From assembly GCF_030161115.1 (NCBI RefSeq), contig NZ_BSPQ01000002.1, positions 62,001 through 126,000 on the forward strand: 64,000 nucleotides of DNA, read 5' to 3'. Position numbers and translations under genes: made by a program. Shown piece after piece: positions 16,499-24,107 of this stretch. This DNA comes from Psychromonas marina. GTDB lineage: Bacteria; Pseudomonadota; Gammaproteobacteria; Enterobacterales; Psychromonadaceae. How positions within the stretch are numbered: position 1 is the stretch's first letter; each line of letters opens with the position of its first letter. The notes beneath the pieces are model-generated. The model searched no databases. It was not told the origin of the DNA and saw nothing but the letters and a program-made list of their open reading frames with translations.

Positions 16499-18055
16499 TT
16501 ATTTAGCGTCTTTATTATCGTAGGTTTTGATTTCACCAGATTCTACACGTGCGAGGAAAGATTTTAACTCCTTTTTCACGATTGGCATTAAGAAATATAA
16601 ACCAATAATGTTAAAGATCGACATAGCAAAGATAGCTGCGTCAGAGAAGTCTATCACCGCACCAAACTGGATTGTTGCGCCGATAACCACAAAAATACAG
16701 AAAATAATCTTGAAGATTAACTCCGTTGTTTTGCCTTCACCAAACAGGTAAGTCCATGCCTTCAATCCGTAGTATGACCAAGAGATCATGGTTGAAAAAG
16801 CAAACATAACAACAGCAAGCGCTAACAAATATTTAAATATACCTGCCGTTTCTGTAAATGATGCCGCTGTAAGTGTCACGCCCGTTAAGCCTTCGCCATT
16901 AAACGGTGTCACGTTTAGGCCTGCAATAGTGATAACTAATGCCGTCATGGTACAAATAACAACAGTATCAATAAAAGGTTCTAATAAGGAAACCAGACCT
17001 TCAGTGATAGGTTCTTTCGTTTTAACTGCAGAATGCGCAATTGCAGCAGAACCAACACCCGCTTCATTGGAGAAGGTTGCACGTTTTAATCCTTGAATTA
17101 ACGCGCCAATAAAACCACCCGCAACACCTGCGCCAGTAAAGGCACCATCAAAGATAGCAGCAAAAGCTGGACCAACTTGATCTAAATTAACGAAGATAAC
17201 AATCAGTGACATGCCAACATATAAGCCCGCCATCCATGGAACCACTCGCTCTGTCACAGAGGCAATTGAAGGCATACCGCCAACAATAACTGAAAAAACT
17301 AACGAGGCTAATACAATGCCCGTAATGACGCCATATTCACTTGGTACATCAAAAGCGTAGGTTAGCATCGCGTGTGCTTGGTTAGCTTGGAACATATTAC
17401 CGCCACCTAACGCGCCTAAAATACACATTAATGCAAACCCGATTGCCAATGCTTTACCTAATCCACCTAAACCTTTTTCACTTAGTCCTTGGCTTAGGTA
17501 ATACATTGGACCACCAGAGATAGCACCTGACGGTAAAACTGTTCGGTACTTAACACCTAACGTACATTCACAGAACTTACTGGCCATGCCTAGAAAACCA
17601 CAAATAATCATCCAGAAAGTCGCTCCTGGTCCACCAATAGCGAGTGCTGCACCAACACCTGCGATATTACCAAGACCAACAGTTCCTGATAATGCTGTGG
17701 TTAAGGCTTGAAAGTGAGAAACCTCACCTTCCTCTTTTGAATTAGGATCGGTATATTTTCCTTTTATAATATTGATCGCCATTCCGATACGTCTAAATTG
17801 AATAAAACCAAAATAAACGGTGAATATTAAGGCTGCTAACAACAACCATCCAACGATAATTGGAAAGTTTGCATCTCCTATTGGTACGCTTTTAAAGATT
17901 AAACCAACAAACCACCCCGTATAGTCATTAAAAAAACCATCTACAGCTTTACTGAGATTATTAATGGTTTGCCCAAAGCTACTCATTTCCTCAGCCAAAG
18001 CGCTGGTACTAAATGCGAATAGAAACAGGTACATCAACTTTCGTGTTATTTTCAT
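16499..18055 (-). CDS. Sodium:alanine/glycine symporter (AGCS family)
   Basis: This 518-residue membrane protein belongs to the alanine-or-glycine:cation symporter family. It has about 10-11 hydrophobic segments and the family motifs FQALTTALSGTVGLGNIAGV and GPGATFWMIICGFLGMASKF, plus the segment LKRATFSNEAGVGSAAIAHSA. The N-terminal 21 residues (MKITRKLMYLFLFAFSTSALA) look like a cleavable signal, which occurs in some members. It should import alanine or glycine with Na+, common in marine bacteria. I looked for a glycine riboswitch in the roughly 250-base leader and found none. Confidence 0.93.
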   Translation of the reverse strand: MKITRKLMYLFLFAFSTSALAEEMSSFGQTINNLSKAVDGFFNDYTGWFVGLIFKSVPIGDANFPIIVGWLLLAALIFTVYFGFIQFRRIGMAINIIKGKYTDPNSKEEGEVSHFQALTTALSGTVGLGNIAGVGAALAIGGPGATFWMIICGFLGMASKFCECTLGVKYRTVLPSGAISGGPMYYLSQGLSEKGLGGLGKALAIGFALMCILGALGGGNMFQANQAHAMLTYAFDVPSEYGVITGIVLASLVFSVIVGGMPSIASVTERVVPWMAGLYVGMSLIVIFVNLDQVGPAFAAIFDGAFTGAGVAGGFIGALIQGLKRATFSNEAGVGSAAIAHSAVKTKEPITEGLVSLLEPFIDTVVICTMTALVITIAGLNVTPFNGEGLTGVTLTAASFTETAGIFKYLLALAVVMFAFSTMISWSYYGLKAWTYLFGEGKTTELIFKIIFCIFVVIGATIQFGAVIDFSDAAIFAMSIFNIIGLYFLMPIVKKELKSFLARVESGEIKTYDNKDAK

Positions 18056-18364
18056 GTTTATTTCCTTATATTTATCTGTAGTTGTTTGATTTTTTTAAAT
18101 CAAAACGTGTTTAACCGTAAAGTGTAGGTGTTATGGGCATTTTTATTGATTTTTTTATCCTTAAAGCGTTTATTCGACTGATTTTGCTCTATAAATTAGA
18201 GATAAAACCCAGTAAATTCATGTTGATGAGTCATTCTGCCATTTATTAAGCTTATGTGAGTATGCATAAAAGAGGGGGGATTGAATGGCGTAACCAGTTG
18301 GAATACTATAAAAAAACCACCAACTATGTCGTTAGTGGCTTTCTAAAATAAAGTGATTTTTTAT
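18056..18364. other. Intergenic region, AGCS upstream and xylanase downstream
   Basis: No gene is seen here. An 8-bp dyad (TTTGATTT / AAATCAAA, 18085-18104) lies about 30 bases upstream of the AGCS start and could be an operator. The xylanase terminator occupies 18309-18339. No riboswitch fold was recognised. Confidence 0.6.
18309..18339 (-). terminator. Rho-independent terminator after the xylanase gene
   Basis: On the minus strand CCACTAAC pairs with GTTGGTGG (arms 18331-18338 and 18317-18324, one G-T wobble, 6-base loop), followed by a run of at least six T. It lies about 26 bases past the stop of the GH10 gene. Confidence 0.8.
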
Positions 18365-20062
18365 TTACTGAGCTTCAGTAAGCGCGTCAGCGAAACCTTG
18401 TAATGCTGGTTTTGCAGTATAATCACTGTTGAATAAAAGTGGCCATTCTGTCGTTGGTGCAGGCCAGCTTTGTAACCAGCTATCTGAATCAATCGCTCCC
18501 CAAACAGTGATACCACCACGTCGATCGGCAGGCACTACCTCTAAGTACGCTTCAACAATATCATGATAATATTGCTTTTGTTCATCCGCTCTTTCACTGG
18601 TTAGGTAAGTTAAAGGTGTATCACTATCAGGCACATTGTTCATGCGCACATCTAGTTCGGTAATTTTAACTTTGAGGTTAGTCTCGTCTACAACCTTCTG
18701 TAGCTGAGCCTTGATAGTGTCAATACTTGGATCTCCAACTGAAATATGAGATTGGAAACCTATCCCACTAATTGTACCGGCTTCAAATGTATTAACCATG
18801 GCAATAACGGCGTCTAATTTAACCTCATTGTGAATTAGATTGTAATCGTTATAGTATAAATCGGCATCGGGATCAGCGGCTCTTGCTGCTGTAAACGCTA
18901 ATGGCAAGAATTCTTCACCAATATTTTCATACCAAACAGAGTTATCGTTTGGATTTTCATTCGTCGCAGCTTTTGAACCACGATAGGTACCATTTTCATT
19001 AAAGGCTTCATTAACAACATCCCAGCTAGTCACGGTATCGTTATTTCCCGCTTCTTCAAAATGAGTTGCAATACGTGTAATATGATCTTCCATCATCGTT
19101 ATCCAAGCTGCTTTATCCCCATCGAAATTTATCATCCATCCAGGAATTTGGCCATGCCAAACGAATACATGACCATGTACCGTCATTGAGTTCTCTTTAG
19201 CATAGCTAACAAGCGCATCAGCCTCATCAAATGAAGGTTCACCTCGAACAGAATGCAAAGCTTCAGGTTTCATAATATTTTCAGCAGATAGTTGATTGAA
19301 GTGTTTTTCAATCACGCCTTGACGATCTTCGCTAATTAATATGCTGTTACCCGCAGCACCAGCTGGAACAGCGACACCAATTGTTAAATTATCAGTTAAC
19401 GCTTTTAAGCTTGTGACATTAACTGCACTATACTCGACATCTGGTATTACAACCTCGGGCACATTACTGATAACGCCTGTAAATTCATCTAGGTAAAAAG
19501 ACTTACCTGCATTACCTTCTTTTGAGAAATGTACTGCTAATCTATGAAGTGTGTCTACTGGATCGGCTTTTGCTGTTAGTTTAATCTCTTGCCATTCACC
19601 TGTGAAGTCTACAGTTGTAAGGTTACGTGCCGCATACTCAGGGGTTTGAATATAAAAATCGGCATTTGTTCCCGCATCTCCTTTAGCCCAAACACTAAAT
19701 TCGTAAGTTTTTCCGCCGATAACAGGAAGCTCTTCATAGGCAACTTCAACATCCCAGTTATTAGCTCCTAATGTATCAACCATCACTTTAACCGCTTTTG
19801 TTCCTTTGTAACTGTCAACACCTTCTTCCGATTCAATCACTTCGATAGTAGAAACTGCAGTTGCATCTTGTGCTTCTCTTAATACCCAATTTCCTGCTGG
19901 CGAGGTTTCACCTGCCATATCCTGTTCAAAGCTGCCATTAATAATCTCAGCTTTAACGGCTGATTCTGTTACCGCTGGTGGTGTGGTTGATTCTTCACTA
20001 CATGCTGCGAGGAGTGAGGTTAGTGCTACTGCACTCGCCAATCGAGTTAACGATTCTTTCAT
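18365..20062 (-). CDS. Lipoprotein endo-1,4-beta-xylanase, CBM4/9-like + GH10
   Basis: The 565-residue protein starts with a lipoprotein signal ending in the lipobox LLAAC (Cys21), so it is probably anchored to the outer membrane. Residues about 38-198 are a CBM4/9-like beta-sandwich (NGSFEQ near the start, WDVEVAYEELPVIGGKTYEFSVW). Residues about 215-560 are a GH10 catalytic domain: HVFVWHGQIPGWM, acid/base E352 in WDVVNEAF, nucleophile E469 in KITELDVRM, and ITVWGAIDSDSW. It should cut internal beta-1,4-xylan bonds. No TonB receptor, xylosidase or sugar transporter gene is next to it, so it is a solitary polysaccharide enzyme here. It has its own terminator. Confidence 0.95.
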   Translation of the reverse strand: MKESLTRLASAVALTSLLAACSEESTTPPAVTESAVKAEIINGSFEQDMAGETSPAGNWVLREAQDATAVSTIEVIESEEGVDSYKGTKAVKVMVDTLGANNWDVEVAYEELPVIGGKTYEFSVWAKGDAGTNADFYIQTPEYAARNLTTVDFTGEWQEIKLTAKADPVDTLHRLAVHFSKEGNAGKSFYLDEFTGVISNVPEVVIPDVEYSAVNVTSLKALTDNLTIGVAVPAGAAGNSILISEDRQGVIEKHFNQLSAENIMKPEALHSVRGEPSFDEADALVSYAKENSMTVHGHVFVWHGQIPGWMINFDGDKAAWITMMEDHITRIATHFEEAGNNDTVTSWDVVNEAFNENGTYRGSKAATNENPNDNSVWYENIGEEFLPLAFTAARAADPDADLYYNDYNLIHNEVKLDAVIAMVNTFEAGTISGIGFQSHISVGDPSIDTIKAQLQKVVDETNLKVKITELDVRMNNVPDSDTPLTYLTSERADEQKQYYHDIVEAYLEVVPADRRGGITVWGAIDSDSWLQSWPAPTTEWPLLFNSDYTAKPALQGFADALTEAQ

Positions 20063-20820
20063 TTCACTGTTTCCTATGGTTAAGGCATAAAGATGAACGA
20101 ATCATCATTGATTCACTTCATCTTTATGCATAATTTTTTATTAAAGACTTGGTTAACAGCTGCAGCGTTATTATTTTATCGGTGCTCTTAAGGTCACGAA
20201 TAAATGTCTTAGAATGTAATTTTTTTGTGACAAAAGTGATTTTATTGCCGCCAACTAACTGTTGGCGTTATCATTTTCGACAATGCATTACTGCATGTAA
20301 TGCTGTAATGAGTCTATCCGTCGAAATTTTATTTGTGATCTACGTGTCTCTATTTTAATGTTTAGTTGATTTTTATGTGACCTGTGATTTTTATTGTTAA
20401 GCTTTTTATCGTCTTTTTTGTTGTTATTTTATGCTTTATGGTATTTGGTAACTGTTATCACAAAGTCGTACTTTTTATTATATTCACCTTTAAAACAGTG
20501 TCTTATGTGTTTGTTATTAGAGGTTTTGTTGTTTTTTTGTAATTACGTGGTGTTATTTTGTAATTGTCAAGTTTGTGATTTCTTTTTTTTGGAGGGAAGT
20601 GGGGGGGATTTACTCAACTGGAATTTTAAAGTCATGACTTAATCTATAAAAGGTAGTGATTAAATGTAACAGTGCTATCCACTGTTTTAATCATCAATAT
20701 GATAAGTCGTATTTAGATGGATCTGTATTTTATGCTCTCACTACATTTTGTGAGAGCAACAGTGAACTGATTATTGAATTTTTATTATTAAATTCTTATT
20801 ATTAAATTCTTATTATTAAA
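20063..20820. other. 758-bp intergenic region with dyads, a T-rich tract and tandem repeats
   Basis: No convincing gene is present. The xylanase promoter should lie at its left end. Two 19-bp perfect dyads with 7-bp arms occur at 20249-20267 (CGCCAAC/GTTGGCG) and 20285-20303 (GCATTAC/GTAATGC). From about 20340 to 20640 the plus strand is very T-rich. A 9-bp hairpin is at 20733-20758, and a 14-bp tandem repeat runs into the next gene's stop. Confidence 0.6.
20733..20758 (-). terminator. Hairpin downstream of the secreted 256-residue protein gene
   Basis: A 9-bp perfect stem (TGCTCTCAC / GTGAGAGCA) with an 8-base loop lies 63 bases past the stop. The following minus-strand sequence has no real T run, so it may only be a weak or factor-assisted terminator. 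Confidence 0.4.
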
Positions 20821-20822
20821 TT
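20782..20822. repeat. 14-bp tandem repeat, about 2.9 copies
   Basis: The unit TTATTATTAAATTC occurs at 20782-20795 and 20796-20809, and 13 bases of a third copy at 20810-20822. It overlaps the stop codon of the minus-strand gene at 20821-20823. The two full copies are identical, which suggests recent expansion. Confidence 0.85.
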
Positions 20823-21591
20823 ATGCCGCACTGCTATTAATTTTAATGGGGGTTTTTAGTGAGAAATCTAAGAGCGTATCTTTGGCAATTTGTATGTCAT
20901 TATTTCTTGTTAGTAGTGATGCACCCACACCCACTTTCGCACCGGTTTTTGCCCCATCACTGCCATTAATTAATCCGCCAATAGCTGCTGTTCGAGCTGT
21001 TCTTCCGAGCGTATCTGCTGCTGCATTTGCGCCTTTGCCACTCAACGATACTGTAGAGATGGCAACCATCTCATCATTGATTAAGATATCAGTTAATATT
21101 AGGCTCATCTCCGCAGAACCTGCGATGCGTCCACCTGATTTTACTTGATCCATTACACCATATACGACGCTATCTCTTGGTGCTATCACTACTCCATCAA
21201 CCATCAGGTTTGCTTCTAATTTAGCGGTGAACCGATGACCTTGTTTATGCTCTCGTGAATTAATCGATTGATCCATTTTTATGCGTAAAACTGTACCTGC
21301 TGGTACTTCTGCGGGCATTATTACTGTTTTTTCTTTTTTTGCTATCTCAGTTGGTTCTATTTTTACTGGTTCTGGGGTTGTCGGTTTAACTGAAAAATCG
21401 ATACTTTTAATGAGCTCTGGAGGCAGTGTCATTTCAATACCATTTACATTTATGACTAATGCTTGTTGGTTATGATGAAGGATTTCACCGATGAATTCAC
21501 GTTCGTCAGTTAAGGTGATTTTTGCCGCTTGTACAGACATGGTGGATGTGACTGCAATAAATAGTGAGATTAATAACGTTTTTATTTTCAT
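20821..21591 (-). CDS. Secreted protein of unknown function with Gly/Ala-rich segment
   Basis: The 256-residue protein has a clear signal peptide (LLISLFIAVTSTMSVQA, cut before AKITL). A small beta domain follows (residues 23-68), then a linker of P, E and K residues (70-92). The main domain (95-190: VPAGTVLRIKMDQSINSREH ... VVYGVMDQVKSGG) looks like a beta-barrel similar to TrbI/VirB10-like or OmpA-associated beta folds, but I cannot name it. A glycine-zipper-like stretch (AAIGGLINGSDGAKTGAKVG) near 205-225 may touch a membrane. It is a periplasmic or envelope protein with no operon partner. Confidence 0.75.
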   Translation of the reverse strand: MKIKTLLISLFIAVTSTMSVQAAKITLTDEREFIGEILHHNQQALVINVNGIEMTLPPELIKSIDFSVKPTTPEPVKIEPTEIAKKEKTVIMPAEVPAGTVLRIKMDQSINSREHKQGHRFTAKLEANLMVDGVVIAPRDSVVYGVMDQVKSGGRIAGSAEMSLILTDILINDEMVAISTVSLSGKGANAAADTLGRTARTAAIGGLINGSDGAKTGAKVGVGASLLTRNNDIQIAKDTLLDFSLKTPIKINSSAA

Positions 21592-21861
21592 AATAAAGCC
21601 CCAAATAAGTAGAGGCTAAGTATATCTAGTGAGTTAAATGCTATAAATATAGCATTGGTTATACAGGGTATAAGGTAAGGTGATGATTGGGTGTAAATGG
21701 TTAAATTTTAAATGTTATCTGTATTCCTGTTTTACACTATGCAGGTTATAGTTCACTGCAATATTTGTAGTGATTTTAAACGCTTAACCTAGTACACGAT
21801 AGTCAACGTCATTGTGAATATCCGATAAATTTAGGTATTTATAATAAAGGAAATTTAAAAT

Positions 21862-22257
21862 ATGTCAGGAATTACAGAGTTAGACCAGTTATTACATTCA
21901 ATGCAGCCTGTGTTGCTTGATGCAGAGTTTGTATTTTGTACAGTGTCAGGATCGTTGATCGATTATGTGTCGCTTAACCCTGTCGCAACATTTGTCGAAG
22001 CGGAAGGATTAACCTTAGTATTGGAAAAAGGGATCGCTGTAAACGCTAGCTTAGAGTTTGAAGGTGTATTTCGACAACTAACAATGACGGTTCATTCTAG
22101 TTTAGAAGCGGTTGGTTTAACGGCTGCAGTTGCAACTAAGTTGGCATCAAAAGGAATCAGCGCAAATGTAATCGCTGCTTATTACCATGATCATATATTT
22201 GTTCAATCTAGCAAAGCAGAGGCCGCATTACAGGCGTTGCAAGAGTTCAGTGTTTAA
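21862..22257 (+). CDS. ACT_7 (DUF2241-type) domain protein
   Basis: The 131-residue cytoplasmic protein matches the tandem ACT-like family once called DUF2241. Signs are the N-terminal GITELDQLLHSMQPVL, the strand FVFCTVSG, the segment FVEAEGLTLVLEK, and HSSLEAVGLTAAVATKLASKGIS followed by YYHDHIFV. Related ACT folds sense amino acids. The gene starts after AAAGGAAA, about 10 bases upstream of ATG 21862. The role here is unknown; the two-membrane-segment gene at 22336 follows on the same strand. Confidence 0.85.
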   Translation: MSGITELDQLLHSMQPVLLDAEFVFCTVSGSLIDYVSLNPVATFVEAEGLTLVLEKGIAVNASLEFEGVFRQLTMTVHSSLEAVGLTAAVATKLASKGISANVIAAYYHDHIFVQSSKAEAALQALQEFSV

Positions 22258-22335
22258 TTGTTTTAGGGGAAATATGAGAGGAATATTTACTCATTATTTT
22301 TCTATCTCTTTTATTAGTGTTTAAGGTGTTATTGC

Positions 22336-22509
22336 ATGAAAGTATTAATTCTTTTAGGCGTCTTGTTTTTAGCCATTGCGTTGATGGTTATGTTAGTTGA
22401 ACGTTTTGCTAAGCCTGCGGATGAGCAGCAACTCGCTAAATACAGTAAAATAGTACCTATATTAGTGTTTATTATGTTATTTGCTATGTTGATAAGAGAG
22501 TTCGTTTAA
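22336..22509 (+). CDS. Small two-TM membrane protein, 57 residues
   Basis: The frame from ATG 22336 to TAA 22507-22509 encodes a 57-residue protein with two hydrophobic helices, about residues 3-20 and 39-53, joined by a charged loop (VERFAKPADEQQLAKYSK). It starts 78 bases after the ACT_7 gene and has AAGGTG about 8 bases upstream. Clean helix-loop-helix design and codon choice support a real gene. The function is unknown. Confidence 0.65.
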   Translation: MKVLILLGVLFLAIALMVMLVERFAKPADEQQLAKYSKIVPILVFIMLFAMLIREFV

Positions 22510-22862
22510 AACGTTAATAGTATTTTTTGAACTCAATTCGTCAGGCTTATCCAGTCAATTATCCAACCTACTTTTATAGAGGCTTCGGAACTCGACGAGT
22601 ATATGATGAGAAACCGAAACGTAGTTTCGCAGTTCGAAGGAATTAAGATTCTTTGAACAGCCAAAGAAAACGGAAGCAAAAGAAAAGCTGCCACTGCCAT
22701 TTTTTAATCTTGCACGAATTGTTTGCTTAAAACGCACCAGCTCAAACAGCACATCCCTGTGCTGAGCTTAGCCGGCTGCTCATATCACTATGCTGTCGTA
22801 TAATTCGCTGCCTTACCTTGCTAAGCAATCAATTCTTAGCAATAAAAATGGAAGGGGGTCGT

Positions 22863-22928
22863 GTGTACGCATTGTGTCTAATCCTGAAAAACCAAAAACC
22901 AAAAACCAAAAACCAAAAAACAAAAAAC
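22863..22928 (+). repeat. 7-bp tandem array A with conserved leader
   Basis: The leader GTGTACGCATTGTGTCTAAT (22863-22882) is followed, 4 bases later, by six 7-bp units at 22887-22928: four AAAAACC and two AAAAAAC. The leader is repeated (19 of 20 bases) before the second array at 23364. Confidence 0.85.
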
Positions 22929-23060
22929 AAATTTCTAATTGAGAACGTTCATAGTTATTAAGTAACGTCATAGGAAAATGAAAACCCACAATTAATATTA
23001 CTCTTTGCAGGTATCACAACTTCCCGTTTGTATTTTCTGGTTGAGGTGACACATTTAGCA

Positions 23061-23118
23061 AATCACAGCATGGATGCTGTGGTTAGATTTAGCCAGCACA
23101 GGGATGTGCTGTCTAAAT
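23061..23118. repeat. Doublet of REP-like hairpins
   Basis: Hairpin one (CACAGCA-TGGA-TGCTGTG, 23064-23081) extends outward to 23061-23084. Hairpin two (CAGCACA-GGGA-TGTGCTG, 23094-23111) extends with ATTTAG/CTAAAT to 23087-23118. Adjacent stem-loops with similar arms and 4-base loops resemble REP doublets. The second one is part of the 33-nt inverted repeat. Confidence 0.6.
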
Positions 23119-23336
23119 TGGTGCGTTATAAATGTGTTATTTCAGACAGATAAAAAATACAGTCGGGCGGATTTTCTTTGCTTACTTTTTTTTGCCGTTA
23201 AAAGAAAGTGAGTTGCCGAGAGGCGAAACTACTCTATACGTATACAGTAAAACTTCAAGCGAGCTTGCCTCGCACTAGTTACTTTTTGTTACAGCTATTC
23301 TAAAATGCAAAATGAAAGACTTGACCCCATTTACAT

Positions 23337-23417
23337 GTGTACGCATTGTGTTTAATTTTTGCTAAAACCTAAAACCTAAAACCTAAAACCTAAAACCTAA
23401 AACCTAAAACCTAAACT
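23337..23417 (+). repeat. 7-bp tandem array B with the same leader
   Basis: The leader GTGTACGCATTGTGTTTAAT (23337-23356) is followed by seven perfect copies of AAAACCT (23364-23412) and a partial copy to 23417. The repeat unit differs from array A by one inserted/changed base, while the leader is nearly identical. Confidence 0.9.
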
Positions 23418-23819
23418 ATGGGATCACCATAAACATATCGTAGCTTGATGACCAAGTCAGGGTACAGGAGGATTCCGTTGCATTTTTCTGTTGGAAAGTC
23501 TGACTTTAGTAAAAGAAATCATGGAGCGAATTAAACGACAGGTTAGGTTTATGGGCGGGCTAAGCTCAGTGTGTCCTTTGATTTCATTAGTGTCTATATG
23601 AATGTGCATTTAGTCACGATGCGTTAAGAAATCATAGTTTTAAATGCTTTGGAACGGCACACCGCGCTTTGAATAAACAAATCATTTAATGTGTATTTTC
23701 CGATAGAAATTAAAAAGGTCAAAATACTTAGAAAATGAACGTCAAGTAAGTGTCAAATAATTGTGATTTATATGTTGATTAATTTATTTAAGTATCTAGT
23801 ATGTATAGCGTATTAGGTC

Positions 23820-23842
23820 TAATAATGACCTGGTCGTTATTA
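23820..23842. promoter_or_regulatory. 23-bp palindrome, probable operator
   Basis: TAATAATGACC-T-GGTCGTTATTA is symmetric at 10 of 11 paired positions around a single central base. It lies 46 bases upstream of the 31-residue ORF that precedes the DUF1127-like gene. Size, symmetry and place suit a binding site for a dimeric regulator; the regulator is unknown. Confidence 0.5.
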
Positions 23843-23888
23843 ACACATCGTATTTTCGTTTTTACTGTTGAGAAATAAAGGAGGCACC

Positions 23889-23984
23889 ATGAAAAATTTT
23901 AATATTCAAAATATGCGCTGTTCTTCTGTTTCAGCCGAAATGGATACCATTATGGGTATTCATTTTGGAAAACATCAGCAATAA
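23889..23984 (+). CDS. Micro-ORF of 31 residues upstream of the DUF1127-like gene
   Basis: ATG 23889 is preceded by AAAGGAGG with a 5-base gap, an excellent ribosome-binding site. The 31-residue peptide ends with TAA at 23982-23984 (key features: one Cys, four Met, C-terminal HFGKHQQ). No signal or membrane segment is present. It may be a small protein or a leader peptide for the gene at 24108, 123 bases downstream. No family is recognised. Confidence 0.5.
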   Translation: MKNFNIQNMRCSSVSAEMDTIMGIHFGKHQQ

Positions 23985-24107
23985 ATACGTGTTCTAAATT
24001 TTACTTTGGGTCGCGGATAGAAAGTGACTCAGTAAGTAAACTATTACAACTATTCAGTCGCATTTTATCTAACGCCCTCTTTTATAAACATAAAAAGGAG
24101 AGACGTA

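Larger units (their letters stand above)
22731..23127. repeat. MITE-like segment: 33-nt imperfect terminal inverted repeats
   Basis: The left arm 22731-22763 and right arm 23095-23127 match in inverse orientation at 27 of 33 positions, including 18 contiguous bases (AGCACAGGGATGTGCTGT) and a 9-base end (TGGTGCGTT). The 331 bases between them contain the first 7-bp array. I see no clear target-site duplication and no transposase, so a non-autonomous element is only one reading. Confidence 0.55.
22510..23888. other. Gene-free island built of repeats and hairpins
   Basis: Over 1.3 kb without a credible gene. It holds a pair of 33-nt inverted repeats (22731-22763 and 23095-23127), three CAGCACA/CACAGCA-type hairpins, two 7-bp tandem arrays each 4-8 bases after a shared 20-bp leader, and segments such as 23161-23230 that look like dispersed repeat debris. 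A 12-bp element (CTGAGCTTAGCC, 22762-22773) recurs inverted at 23558-23569. The frame at 22555-22752 runs through these repeats and is not believed. Confidence 0.75.

Noticed and set aside
18056-18300. Glycine riboswitch before the AGCS symporter gene
   Set aside because: Such genes often have one, but the conserved aptamer core was not found on the minus strand; only a simple AT-rich dyad is present.
20149-20358. 69-residue plus-strand ORF upstream of the xylanase
   Set aside because: It overlaps the two dyads and likely promoter region, lacks a ribosome-binding site and resembles no protein family.
20394-20642. 82-residue hydrophobic plus-strand ORF
   Set aside because: The hydrophobic Phe/Leu/Val string results from the T-rich DNA. 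There is no ribosome-binding site and no gene-like codon use.
22555-22752. 65-residue minus-strand ORF in the repeat island
   Set aside because: It runs through a repeat and one arm of the inverted repeat, has no ribosome-binding site and no recognisable domain; its composition follows the repeat sequence.
23364-23417. CRISPR or telomere-like array
   Set aside because: The units are 7 bp with no spacers, so it is not a CRISPR. Telomere-type repeats are not expected inside this chromosome.
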